DNA from: DSUN01 sp035527715
Lineage (GTDB): Bacteria; Planctomycetota; PUPC01; DSUN01
Direction of reading: 5' to 3'
Assembly (NCBI GenBank): GCA_035527715.1
Contig: DATKZY010000051.1
Location: 1 to 58,918, forward strand
Length of the DNA: 58,918 nucleotides
Shown: positions 33,070 to 41,267 of the stretch, piece by piece
Numbering within the stretch: position 1 is the first letter of the stretch
How the letters are laid out: each line of letters opens with the position of its first letter
The notes under the pieces: model-generated
What the model saw: only the letters and a program-made list of their open reading frames with translations
Told to the model about the DNA's origin: nothing
Databases searched by the model: none
Translations under genes and position numbers: made by a program

Positions 33070-35550
33070 GTGCATTGGTCAGGCCGCGCACTTCGGCTCG
33101 CAGTCAGCGTGCCTCTGCTGATCGGCGCGGCGGGATGCAACCCCGCCCTGTCGCCGCAGGGGGCCGAGCTGGCGCTGGCCCGGGCACAACGCCTGGCCGG
33201 CCAGGGCAAGACCGACGACGCGATCGACGCGCTCTACGCCCTCACCGAGCGCAGCCCCAACTACGCGGAAGCTCATCTCCTGTATATCGAACTGCGGGCG
33301 CGCACGGCGCGCGCCGTCGTGCAGCGGGAGTACGAGCGGAAGCTGAAGGCGGAGCCCGAGAACGCCCTGCTCTACTTCCTGCTGGGCCACACGCTGGCGG
33401 ACCCCGCCGCCCGGGTGAAGCACTACCGAAAGGCGGTGGAGCTGGAACCCGAGCTGGCGCTGGCGCATCTGGAGCTGGGGCGGGCGTGCCGCTCGAAGGC
33501 GGTGAGCGACCTGGCGGCGTCGCGCCGGGCGCTCGAGGCCGCCGTGTCCCTCCGGCCGAACTGGGCACAGGCGCATCTGGAGCTGGCCCGCACGCTGAGC
33601 GCCCAGGGGCAGATGCCCGAGGCCGTCGCCGCGTACCGACGAGTCATCGAGCTGGTGGCACAGGCTCCCAGCCCGTGGCCTCACGGGCAAGATGCCCGCG
33701 CCACCGAGGAGGCCGCCTGGTTCGAGCTGGCCTGCCTGACGAGTCGCGACGACCCGGCGGGGACCGAAAAGTCGCTCGCCGAAGCCGTCGTCCGCTGCCC
33801 CACGAGCGGGCGGCTGTGGTGGCACCTGGCCGACTTCCGGTGGGCTCGCGGGGCCTGGGCCGAGGCGGCCCCTGCCCTCGAACGCGCGCTGGCCCTGGCG
33901 GCCGACGCATCGTGGGCGCCCGAGGCGCGCGACCGGCTGGCCGCCCACTACCTGTGCCGCGGCTGGCAGCGGAGCGCCCGCCGCCTCGGAACCACCGCCT
34001 GGACCGACGCGGCGCAGGAGATGGCCGACCGACGCCTCCCGGCCGAGGCGTTCCGAGCGCTGTTCGAGGCGAGCCGGCCCGCCGTGGCGGGGCGAGCCGA
34101 TCGGCTCGCGCGGGCGGCGCGGCTGGCGCCCAGGTCGGTGGTCGTGCAGCGGCGGCTGGCCGACGCCCTGTTCGCGGCGGCGAGCTTCGGCCCGGCCGCG
34201 GCGGCGTATGCGGAAGTCGTCGCGAGCCGGCCGGCGGACACGGATGCCCGCCTCCGCCAGGCGGAGGCCGAGCTGCTCGCGGGCGACCCGGCCGCGGCGC
34301 TCGCCACCCTGGGACCCGACCGCCGCCGCATCTCGCAGGAGGCGGCCTGGCTGGTGGCCGACGCCGGGGCCCTGGCGGCGGGGCGCCTCTCGGCCGAGGC
34401 CATCGCCGCGCGATGCCACAGGCGGGATGCCGACGCCACCGCGCCCGAGGAGCGGCAGCGCGCCCTCCGCGACTGCATTGCCAGGTTCCCAAGCTACCTC
34501 ACGCCGCGGCTGGAGCTGGCCCGCTCGCTGCGCGAGGCGGGCAACGCCGCCGAGGCGCGAGCCGTGCTGGAGGCGGCCGCACGCATCAAGGGGCATCCTC
34601 TCGCCGAGGCCGATCTCCAGATGCAACTCGGCGACCTGGCGCTGGCCGACAAACGGCTCCCCGACGCCATCGCCCGCTACAAGGCCGCCGTGACGCTCTG
34701 CCCCGACACCGCGCGCCAGCACGGCGCCCTCGCCAGGGCCTGCGCAGCCGACGAGCAGTTCGGCCCCGCCTACGAGGCGCTCACCCGCCAACTGCTCCTG
34801 TTCCCACACAGCTACGACCTGCCCGACAGCGCGCCCCCGGGCCGCGGCCAGGGACACCTCCTCGTGCCCCGCCTCGAGCCGGGCGACGTGTTCCGCTATC
34901 GCTATTCCACCGACGGAGGGCAGCCCCGCCGCAGCCTGGCCCGCATGGAGTTCGACTACGTGGTCGAGACGGCCGCCGGCGGGGGCCTGGCCGAGGCGGC
35001 CCTCGAGATCGCAGTGGTCACGGGCCGGCCCGTCGAGGGCGGCAAGGACTTCGTGGGCGCGCGCCCCTACGTGAAGTGCTCGAGCTTCTTCGGCCTCATC
35101 GGCGCCGACAAGTCGGCGCGCGGCATGCCGGCCGAGTTCGCCGACCTCTTGTGGCTCGCGCAGTTCCTCCACGGGCCCACCCTGCCCACGCGGCAATGGC
35201 CAGGCCACAGGTGGCGGCCAACGCAGTGGACGGCGCTGGGACAGCCCTGCGCCGGGCAGGTGACGTTCGAGCGGGTCCGGCGCGGCAAGGCCCTTCTGAG
35301 CGTGGCCGTGAGCCGCGAGGGCCAGGCCGCCGACCCGACAACAGACCTCGACCGCGTGGCCGCAACGGGCCGGGCGGCCATCGTGTTCGACCTGGCGCGG
35401 CAGGTCGTCGAGCGCGTCGAGATCACGCTCCACAGGACCCTGGCCGACGGGCGCGGGAGCCGGGCCGAGTTGCCCCCCTGGCTCCACCGCCTGGAGCTGC
35501 TCCGGGTCGAGCGCGGCGCGCGCAGGACCCTGCTCCCGCGCGGCTCGTGA
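33070..35550 (+). CDS. TPR-repeat lipoprotein
   Basis: 826 residues from a GTG at 33070, chosen for the GGAG 7 nt upstream and because it places a lipoprotein signal (SVPLLIGAAGC, lipidated C near residue 22) at the start. Long frames further upstream are shadows of nifU. At least eight TPR-like helical pairs fill residues about 25-600 (A..Y..LLG.AL.....A...Y.KAVELEPELALAHLELG). The last 230 residues form a different, beta-rich domain (PRLEPGDVFRYRYSTDGG). It is probably envelope-anchored and a scaffold for protein complexes. Two segments (33664-33705 and 34412-34440) look like REP palindromes taken into the coding sequence. Confidence 0.8.
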   Translation: MHWSGRALRLAVSVPLLIGAAGCNPALSPQGAELALARAQRLAGQGKTDDAIDALYALTERSPNYAEAHLLYIELRARTARAVVQREYERKLKAEPENALLYFLLGHTLADPAARVKHYRKAVELEPELALAHLELGRACRSKAVSDLAASRRALEAAVSLRPNWAQAHLELARTLSAQGQMPEAVAAYRRVIELVAQAPSPWPHGQDARATEEAAWFELACLTSRDDPAGTEKSLAEAVVRCPTSGRLWWHLADFRWARGAWAEAAPALERALALAADASWAPEARDRLAAHYLCRGWQRSARRLGTTAWTDAAQEMADRRLPAEAFRALFEASRPAVAGRADRLARAARLAPRSVVVQRRLADALFAAASFGPAAAAYAEVVASRPADTDARLRQAEAELLAGDPAAALATLGPDRRRISQEAAWLVADAGALAAGRLSAEAIAARCHRRDADATAPEERQRALRDCIARFPSYLTPRLELARSLREAGNAAEARAVLEAAARIKGHPLAEADLQMQLGDLALADKRLPDAIARYKAAVTLCPDTARQHGALARACAADEQFGPAYEALTRQLLLFPHSYDLPDSAPPGRGQGHLLVPRLEPGDVFRYRYSTDGGQPRRSLARMEFDYVVETAAGGGLAEAALEIAVVTGRPVEGGKDFVGARPYVKCSSFFGLIGADKSARGMPAEFADLLWLAQFLHGPTLPTRQWPGHRWRPTQWTALGQPCAGQVTFERVRRGKALLSVAVSREGQAADPTTDLDRVAATGRAAIVFDLARQVVERVEITLHRTLADGRGSRAELPPWLHRLELLRVERGARRTLLPRGS
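33664..33705 (+). repeat. REP-like palindrome inside the TPR gene
   Basis: The segment contains CACGGGCAAGATGCCCG and is translated as SPWPHGQDARATEE. The peptide 'HGQDARAT' is familiar to me as the translation of an interspersed palindromic repeat in planctomycetes and cyanobacteria. It interrupts the TPR pattern without breaking the frame. Confidence 0.5.
34412..34440 (+). repeat. Second REP-like segment inside the TPR gene
   Basis: The segment GATGCCACAGGCGGGATGCC plus CGACGCCACC encodes RCHRRDADATA, resembling the opposite-strand translation of the same kind of repeat ('CHRRDAHAT'). It is less exact than the copy at 33664. Confidence 0.35.
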
Positions 35551-35615
35551 CGCGGACGGCTCGCGCCGCCCGCAGGCGACACAAGAGGTGGGAACCCAGG
35601 TAGGAGGCACCGGCC

Positions 35616-36101
35616 ATGGCGAAGATCGCGCAACTCCACGACAACATCGATAAGACCCGCTACCACGTCCTCCGCCGCGAGAACATCCTCGGCCGCGCAC
35701 CCGAGTGCAACATCCTGGTGGACAACCCGGTCGTCTCGCGTCACCACGCCCACATCGCGCGCACCCGCGGCACCAATGCCTACTATGTCGAGGACATCTC
35801 GGCGCGCGGCACCTACGTCAACTTCGGCCGCATCCTGGCGCGCCACCCCCTGAAGGAGGGCGACCGCATCTGCGTCATCCGCTTCCACAACGTCCATCCC
35901 AAGGAGCTGGAGCGCATGAGCCCCGAGCAGCTCCACGACTGCTGCGAGGACCCGCGGGTCGAGGGCATCAAGGCCGTCGCCGACCTCACCTTCGGCTACA
36001 TCGAGGTCTCGGAGGCCCAGGCGGCCGCCCAGACCCAGGCCGACGACGAAAAGCCCAAGGGCCTCCTCGGCAAGCTCAAAGCCCTTCTCGGCAAGAAGTG
36101 A
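35616..36101 (+). CDS. FHA-domain protein
   Basis: 161 residues with GGAGG 14 nt upstream of the ATG (a GGCACC spacer lies nearer). Residues 20-95 are a forkhead-associated domain: GRAPECNILVDNPVVSRHH and a later 'DISARGTYVNFGRI' strand pair match the phosphothreonine-binding loops (R28, S41, N-rich third loop). The C-terminal third is charged and alanine/lysine-rich with no known domain. It is cytoplasmic. FHA proteins bind phosphorylated partners, often targets of Ser/Thr kinases, which are abundant in Planctomycetota; none is encoded here. It follows the TPR lipoprotein gene by 65 bp and probably shares its transcript. Confidence 0.85.
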   Translation: MAKIAQLHDNIDKTRYHVLRRENILGRAPECNILVDNPVVSRHHAHIARTRGTNAYYVEDISARGTYVNFGRILARHPLKEGDRICVIRFHNVHPKELERMSPEQLHDCCEDPRVEGIKAVADLTFGYIEVSEAQAAAQTQADDEKPKGLLGKLKALLGKK

Positions 36102-36177
36102 GGCAGGCCGCCCTCCAATACGGGGGGTGGCCAACACTGGGCCAATCGTCCTCGTCCTCGCCCCCCACCCCAACCTG

Positions 36178-36221
36178 CTCAAGATCCCCACGCGCGCAAC
36201 ACGGGAGGTGGGGATCTTGAG
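36178..36221. repeat. Hairpin family member (i), 16-nt conserved loop
   Basis: 14-bp perfect arms (CTCAAGATCCCCAC / GTGGGGATCTTGAG) enclose the 16-nt loop GCGCGCAACACGGGAG. The 36102-36400 gap also shows the box GCCATAAGCCTAT at 36247-36259, which recurs after hairpin 52288. It lies 77 bp past the FHA stop. Confidence 0.75.
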
Positions 36222-36400
36222 CCGCCGACCACCGGCAGCCACTCAAAGCCATAAGCCTATTCATAGAGGGCACATACGGCCCTGCCCCAGCTCGACGCCG
36301 CGGCGTACGCCAGTCCGTCAAGATCCTCACCCTCCTCTCCTGCCCCTCTTCCTCCGCACCCGAAAACCGGACACCTGACACCGAACACCGCCTTTTCCCC

Positions 36401-36430
36401 TTGACTTCCCCCTTCCCCCCCTCCTATCAT
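36401..36430 (+). promoter_or_regulatory. Promoter cassette, copy 1
   Basis: TTGACT (36401-36406) and TATCAT (36425-36430) are 18 bp apart in a C-rich spacer, followed by CATCC and AGGAGGCGGCGCCATG. The same cassette recurs at 37402 and 38517. Confidence 0.7.
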
Positions 36431-36502
36431 CATCCCCATCCAGGAGGCGGCGCCATGGCCCCTGCGAGTGCCCTGAAGCCCAACGTCAGCAGGAGATGCT
36501 GC

Positions 36503-37096
36503 ATGTCAAAGGAGAGGAAGCACTTGCATCCCCACACGCCCCGTGCAGCCAGCGCCCTCGCCCTCGTCGCCGCGGCCTTGGCCGCCTGCGCCGCCCTCGC
36601 CGCCGAGCCGAAGGAACAGAAGCGCGAACTCCTCGCCGAACACGCCACCGTCGCCAAGTACGACGGCCTCAAGTACCAGCAATGCCGCGGCATGACCGCC
36701 CGATGCCCCGACCAGTGCGGCGGCTCGGGCAACTTCGCCTCCTTCACCATCCTCGGCTACCTCGCCTACAACAAGCCCGGCAAGTACGGCGACCCCAAGC
36801 AGGCACGCTACACCTTCCAGGTGGACGACAATATGAAGAACCTGAAGGTCAGCGCGGAGATCCGCGACGCCGTCAAGGCCCTCAAGCCCGGCGACCACGT
36901 CCTCCTGAGTTGGCGCCACGACTACGTCACCAAGAACGGCAGCAGCGGCCCCGAGCGCCCCATCACCAAGCTCGAAAAGACCACCGACGAGCGCGCCAGG
37001 AAGCTCCTCGAAACCGCCGAAAAGCCCCCCGAAGCGCCCGCTGGCAAAGGGCCGGGTGGGCCCGCGCCGGCCCCGACGCGCCCCGCGCCCCGATAG
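36503..37096 (+). CDS. Secreted conserved protein of unknown function
   Basis: 197 residues from the ATG at 36503 (AGGAG 7 nt upstream), chosen because it gives an ordinary signal peptide (ending ACAALAAEP). An ATG at 36455 with AGGAGG is in frame and adds 16 residues. The mature part has 'CRGMTARCPDQCGGSGN', four cysteines that may form two disulfides or a metal site, and 'LKPGDHVLLSWRHDYVT.NGSSGPERPI', which I have seen in uncharacterised planctomycete proteins. The tail is proline/alanine-rich. The gene is monocistronic behind promoter copy 1. No function can be given. Confidence 0.65.
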   Translation: MSKERKHLHPHTPRAASALALVAAALAACAALAAEPKEQKRELLAEHATVAKYDGLKYQQCRGMTARCPDQCGGSGNFASFTILGYLAYNKPGKYGDPKQARYTFQVDDNMKNLKVSAEIRDAVKALKPGDHVLLSWRHDYVTKNGSSGPERPITKLEKTTDERARKLLETAEKPPEAPAGKGPGGPAPAPTRPAPR

Positions 37097-37401
37097 CACC
37101 CGACCATCCTCTCCGACCCTCTGGGTGAAGAAGAACTCAGCCGCGGATGACGCGGATGGCCGCGGATAGCGCAACCGTTTGGAGTCCCGCCTTCAGGCGG
37201 TCTCCGCCCATCTGTGCTATCCGTGCGATCCGTGGTCGCGCCTCCGCTCCCCTCCCATCATCTTGCCCCCCATCATTTTGCCTTCCATTCCCCCTCCGTA
37301 CCCGACAACCGAACACCGAACACCCTTCTTCTCCCCTCGGCCACCCCCCTTCCTCTCCTACCCCGAACACCGACAACCGGAAACCTCTCTTCGTTCCCCT
37401 C
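37097..37401. other. Repeat-bearing gap upstream of promoter copy 2
   Basis: It contains CCGCGGAT repeats (around 37140-37172) with an inverted partner near 37218-37240, a REP-like palindrome CCGCCTTCAGGCGG (37186-37200), and ACCGAACACC repeats that also precede the other two promoter copies. No gene was seen. Confidence 0.5.
37176..37206. repeat. REP-like palindrome, also found inside a coding sequence
   Basis: The core CCGCCTTCAGGCGGTC with GTTTGGAGTC before it closely matches 46844-46876 within the 1815-aa fusion gene. Confidence 0.55.
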
Positions 37402-37430
37402 TTGACTTCCCCCTTCCCCCGCCCTATCAT
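37402..37430 (+). promoter_or_regulatory. Promoter cassette, copy 2
   Basis: TTGACT (37402-37407) and TATCAT (37425-37430), spacer 17 bp, then CATCCTCGTC. The leader to the GTG at 37568 is about 130 nt. Confidence 0.7.
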
Positions 37431-37567
37431 CATCCTCGTCGCCGCGAGGTCATCGAAAATGGCCTCGCCGACAGCCGCGAAGGCCGAACCAAAGACGTCC
37501 GCGACGTCAGGGCGAGTTCCACAATCGAGTAAGGCGTCCCCCGAACTGCCACTTCCAGGAGAATAGC

Positions 37568-38323
37568 GTGAGAATGCCCACCTTGCTTCTTGCCGCCTTC
37601 GCAATTCTGCTGACCGTTCGCGTTGAAGCAGGACAGGTCGGCTCTGACAGACAAGGAGACCTGCGCCTGGAGGTCGTGACATTTCCCCCAGACGTCCAGG
37701 CTGGCTTCAAGGACCTGGACAAGCAGGCGCTGCTCTATCACCCAATCGAGAAACTTGAAGGCAAGATCCCGCTCATTATTCTCCTTCACGGCGCAGGAGG
37801 AACCAAGAAGGAAGACATTTCCTCTTTCAAAGGGAACCGAGACGTCAAATGGGTGATGCCCCCCGCCAACAGCAAGCACCGAGCCAAAATCCTGGTCCCG
37901 CAAAGCCGTAGCCTTTGGGATCCCGCCTCCCTGGACAAGATGCTCGACCACATACTGAGCACCAATCGTGACATTGATGAAGACCGCGTTTACTGCATCG
38001 GTTACAGCATGGGCGGCAAGGGCACTTGGGATTGGGCAATGTCGTCACCTAAGCGTTTTGCCGCCATCGTCCCGGTAGCGTTCATTGCTGATCTCAGCAA
38101 ACTCAAAGACATGGTCGATCTCCCGATCTGGGCCATGGTCGGAACAGGAGACCGGCGGCGCGCCCAAGGAATCCCCGAGATGGAGAAAGCGCTCAAAGAA
38201 TTGGGATCCACAGTGGTTCGAACAACCATCTTCGAAGGCGCGAATCATGCCTCCACGCCCGAGAAGGCATGGGCTCAGGAAGGACTGCTAGACTGGCTGT
38301 TTGCGCAGTCCCGCAAGAAGTGA
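37568..38323 (+). CDS. Secreted alpha/beta hydrolase (esterase / PHB-depolymerase-like)
   Basis: 251 residues from a GTG at 37568 with AGGAG 6 nt upstream; the ATG two codons later is further from the site. The signal peptide is MRMPTLLLAAFAILLTVRVEAG-like. An oxyanion segment LLHGAGG is followed by the nucleophile motif GYSMGG with S147, a likely acid in MVGTGDRRR and the histidine in EGANHASTPE. The pattern is that of dienelactone-hydrolase or feruloyl-esterase-like proteins (the 'YHPIEKLEGKIPLI' start). Its GC content and codon use look lower than those of its neighbours, which might mean recent acquisition. It is probably periplasmic, and the substrate is unknown. Confidence 0.8.
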   Translation: MRMPTLLLAAFAILLTVRVEAGQVGSDRQGDLRLEVVTFPPDVQAGFKDLDKQALLYHPIEKLEGKIPLIILLHGAGGTKKEDISSFKGNRDVKWVMPPANSKHRAKILVPQSRSLWDPASLDKMLDHILSTNRDIDEDRVYCIGYSMGGKGTWDWAMSSPKRFAAIVPVAFIADLSKLKDMVDLPIWAMVGTGDRRRAQGIPEMEKALKELGSTVVRTTIFEGANHASTPEKAWAQEGLLDWLFAQSRKK

Positions 38324-38516
38324 GGTCTTGGGACAGATGTCTGGGTCGTGGGACGCCATGCGAGCTCGGCATGACCGCGTCCCTCTCCTCCCTCCTTCAG
38401 GTCTGCCCGACCGCGTCCAATTGCCCGGCCTTCTCCCATCATTTCGCCCCCTGATGATTTTGCCTTCCCTTCCACCTCCGCACCCGACAACCGAACACCG
38501 AACACCCCTCTTCGAC

Positions 38517-38545
38517 TTGACTTCCCCCTTCCCCCGCCCTATCAT
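38517..38545 (+). promoter_or_regulatory. Promoter cassette, copy 3
   Basis: TTGACT (38517-38522) and TATCAT (38540-38545), spacer 17 bp, followed by the same AGGAGGCGGCGCCATG as copy 1. Confidence 0.7.
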
Positions 38546-38569
38546 CATCCTCATCCAGGAGGCGGCGCC

Positions 38570-38746
38570 ATGACCCATCCCCCACTCGACAGCCCCCGAG
38601 CCGGCTTGTGTGCGGCCCGCCGTAGCGTGCGCCGCAGGCATTGCGCGCTTCCGGGCCGGCGCGTACACCCCGACTCTCAGAACAGTCCAAGACCCTCGTT
38701 CCTCGAGTGTCTGCTCTCTAGCGCGGAGGGAATCCATGCAGCCTGA
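38570..38746 (+). CDS. Small upstream ORF riding on promoter copy 3
   Basis: 58 codons starting at the ATG of the cassette with AGGAGG 7 nt upstream, rich in arginine and proline (MTHPPLDSPRAGLCAARR). Its stop overlaps the start of the membrane protein gene by 11 bp. It has no recognisable domain. It may be a leader whose translation couples to the next gene, or a by-product of the copied cassette. Confidence 0.3.
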   Translation: MTHPPLDSPRAGLCAARRSVRRRHCALPGRRVHPDSQNSPRPSFLECLLSSAEGIHAA

Positions 38747-39572
38747 GAAGCTTCCTGAATCGGGTGAGGTATCGTCGGAGGCCCCCCCTCCCAAAGTTCG
38801 GCCACACTTCTTGGCCACTGATGCGTTGGTCCTGGCGACGTGTACAGCTCTCGCGTACATCTTCGCATTCGCCTATGAAGCAGGCTACTGCAGCTTCTAT
38901 GGGATTCCGGCGTCCTTCGTGACCATTGACCTCACCGTAATGCTGATGGTCGCGGGCGCGCTGGTTGCCCTGTTGGTTGCGCTGTTCGGTGTTGCGAATG
39001 GTCTCTACATGGCATTTGCGCGCCGATCACTCTGGATCCGGAACGCCATGTTCAAGGTAGGTATCTTCTTCACGCTCTTCGTGGGTTACCTCGTCACATA
39101 CAAAGGGCACTGGAAGGGGTGGTTGCCGTGGTTCCTGGCAGCGACGATCATAGCGCTGGTTGAGTTCGCGGTCCCGATCCTCACTCAAAGAGGGAAGGCT
39201 ACATACGCGGAGAAGCTTGAGGCAGCGGCTGAGGCGGAGGCTACGCCTGGCGGGCCTCCGACCCTATTCGATAGGCTCAGACGTCATATCGGGCAGTCCG
39301 CCTTGAACGTAATCGTGGCTGGGATTCTCACTCTCAACCTCTGCCGGGGGGCCGGCGAAGCCAGCGCCATGCAGCAGGAGAACTTCCTGGTTGTCAACAC
39401 CTCCCCGGAGACCGTGGTTCTGCGTGTCTACGGGGGCACACTGATCTGTGCTGAGTTTGACCGAGCCGAGAAGAGGGTCAAGAAGCACTTCATTCTGCTG
39501 CAGGCTGCTTCTCAACTTGAACGTACCTTCCAGTTGGAATCGGTGGGCCCGTTCGCGCGCGAATCACCTTAG
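38736..39572 (+). CDS. Multi-pass membrane protein of unknown function
   Basis: 278 residues from the ATG at 38736 (GGAGGGA upstream). About five hydrophobic helices are seen: ALVLATCTALAYIFAFAY, the LTVMLMVAGALVALLVAL region, VGIFFTLFVGYLV, FLAATIIALVEFAVPIL and NVIVAGILTLNLC. A polar alanine/glutamate-rich linker separates the fourth and fifth, and the last 75 residues are soluble (NFLVVNTSPETVVLRVYGG). The N-terminal 30 residues are proline-rich. I do not recognise the family. Confidence 0.65.
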   Translation: MQPEKLPESGEVSSEAPPPKVRPHFLATDALVLATCTALAYIFAFAYEAGYCSFYGIPASFVTIDLTVMLMVAGALVALLVALFGVANGLYMAFARRSLWIRNAMFKVGIFFTLFVGYLVTYKGHWKGWLPWFLAATIIALVEFAVPILTQRGKATYAEKLEAAAEAEATPGGPPTLFDRLRRHIGQSALNVIVAGILTLNLCRGAGEASAMQQENFLVVNTSPETVVLRVYGGTLICAEFDRAEKRVKKHFILLQAASQLERTFQLESVGPFARESP

Positions 39573-39663
39573 TGGGGTTCTTCCCGTTTCCAGGCTACCG
39601 CCTGCGAACGCATGTTGCGGGGTTCCTGCCCCGCTTTCGTTGAAGCAGGAGCTTCCGCGTCCG

Positions 39664-39689
39664 CGTCGCGAAGCAGGAGCTTCGCGACG
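39664..39689. terminator. Hairpin between convergent genes
   Basis: The 11-bp arms CGTCGCGAAGC / GCTTCGCGACG with loop AGGA lie between the 3' ends at 39572 and 39705. A partial copy (GAAGCAGGAGCTTC) lies 24 bp to the left. It may be a bidirectional terminator or a REP element. Confidence 0.55.
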
Positions 39690-39704
39690 AGACGGGGAGG
39701 GGGG

Positions 39705-41267
39705 TCAGAGGGTGGGCAGAGGCACGGGTCTGCCGGTGCGCTTGTCGGCGGGCATTTGGGCGGAGACGCTGGCGAGGTAGGCGGTGAGTTCGGCGGACAT
39801 GGAGGAGAGGCGCTCGGGCTGGTCGTCGGCGAGGTTGGTGGTTTCGCCAATGTCGGCGGCGACGTTGAAGAGTTCGAAGCCACGGTTGGCGTGGTAGTAG
39901 ATGAGCTTCCAGTCGCCCTTGCGGATGGCGCTGTGGGGGCCAATGCCTGGGCCACTCGGCCCCCAGTTGTTGGGGTAGTGCCAGAAGAAGGGGCGATCGG
40001 GGCGGGTGCCGCCCTCCCGCAGCAGCGGGGCAAAGCTCACGCCGTCCACCTTCGCCTTGTCCTGCCAGCCGGTGACGCCGGCCATGTCGAGGACCGTGGG
40101 GAAGAAGTCCTCGATGATCACGCGGCGGTCGCAGGCGGTGCCGGGGACGGTGACGCCCGGCCATCGGACAATCATGGGCTCGCGGATGCCGCCTTCGTGG
40201 GCCGAGCCCTTGCCGCTGGAGAGCGGGGCGTTGTGGGTGTGCGGCCTGCCGCCGCGGCCGTGGGCCGAGAGGCCGCCGTTGTCGGACATGAAGAGCACGG
40301 CGGTGTTCGACGCCAGCCCCGTGCGGTCGAGCCAGGCGAGGAGGTCGCCGAGGCTCTTGTCCATTCCCTCGACGATGGCGGCGTACATGGCCTCGGTGTC
40401 GTCGAGGCCGACGTCGCGGTAGCGCTGGACAAAGCGCTTGTCGGGCGCGAAGGGGACGTGCACCGCGTAGTGGGACATGTAGAGGAAGAAAGGCGCGCCG
40501 TCGTTGGCGGCCTTGTCGAGCTGCTTGAGGGCTTCGAGGGTGAGGGCCTCCGTGAGAAAGATGTCCTTGCCGTGATAGGCGTCGAGGCCGGGCACGTCCC
40601 ACACGCGGTCGCCCTTGCGCCAGGCGGCGGAGAAGTTCTGTGTGCCGAGGTAGGAGCCTGGCCCGCCGGCGGCGTGGCCGGCGATGTTGACCTCGAAGCC
40701 GAGGTTGCGGGGGTCGGCGCCGGGGGTGTCCACGGCGCCGAGGTGAGCCTTGCCGACGTGGATCGTGCGATAGCCCGCTTCGCGGAGGAGCGACGGGAAG
40801 GTGACGGCGTGGACGGTGCGCTCGACGCCCGGCTGCATGCACAGGCCGCCGGTGTTCCAGGCGGGGAAGGCGAGGGTCGGGTGCTTGGCGTCGGGGCCTT
40901 TCTTGTGGTGAAGCGTCCAGTTCGTCACGCGGTGTCGGGCGGCGTTGAGGCCGCACATCAGGCTCACGCGGGTGGGCGAGCAGACGCAGCAGGCATATGC
41001 CTGGGTGAACTTGACGCCCGTGGCGGCGAGGCGTTCCATGCTGGGCGTGCGGAACTTGTCGTTGAGCGGCGTGCGGGCGGAGTGGAAGGGCACGCTGGTG
41101 TCCTGCCAGCCCATGTCGTCCACGAGGAAGAGGAGGATGTTTGGCTGCTTTGGTGCCTTCTTGGGCTCGACCTGGGCGGCTTCGAGGACGGCGGGGGCGA
41201 TGGCCGCCCCGGCCACGGCCGCGGCGGATTCGCCGAGGAACTCGCGACGGTTGGTGCTGGCGTTCAT
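39705..41267 (-). CDS. Sulfatase, formylglycine type, with Tat signal
   Basis: 520 residues from the ATG at 41267, which overlaps the creatininase-family stop (ATGA). The N-terminus (MNASTNRREFLGESAAA) is a Tat signal. Metal ligands D50-D51 lie in LLFLVDDMGW. The formylglycine cysteine is C96 in the signature CSPTR, followed by VSLMCG. 'HVGKAHLG' and 'FMSDNGG' supply further family residues. The enzyme should hydrolyse sulfate esters of a polysaccharide in the periplasm after conversion of C96 by an FGE. The FGE-like protein in this window lacks the catalytic cysteines, so the activator must be encoded elsewhere. Confidence 0.93.
   Translation of the reverse strand: MNASTNRREFLGESAAAVAGAAIAPAVLEAAQVEPKKAPKQPNILLFLVDDMGWQDTSVPFHSARTPLNDKFRTPSMERLAATGVKFTQAYACCVCSPTRVSLMCGLNAARHRVTNWTLHHKKGPDAKHPTLAFPAWNTGGLCMQPGVERTVHAVTFPSLLREAGYRTIHVGKAHLGAVDTPGADPRNLGFEVNIAGHAAGGPGSYLGTQNFSAAWRKGDRVWDVPGLDAYHGKDIFLTEALTLEALKQLDKAANDGAPFFLYMSHYAVHVPFAPDKRFVQRYRDVGLDDTEAMYAAIVEGMDKSLGDLLAWLDRTGLASNTAVLFMSDNGGLSAHGRGGRPHTHNAPLSSGKGSAHEGGIREPMIVRWPGVTVPGTACDRRVIIEDFFPTVLDMAGVTGWQDKAKVDGVSFAPLLREGGTRPDRPFFWHYPNNWGPSGPGIGPHSAIRKGDWKLIYYHANRGFELFNVAADIGETTNLADDQPERLSSMSAELTAYLASVSAQMPADKRTGRPVPLPTL

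Noticed and set aside
33079..35700. 873-codon minus-strand frame opposite the TPR gene
   Set aside because: It has no signal, domain or ribosome site, and the TPR lipoprotein on the other strand explains the codon pattern.
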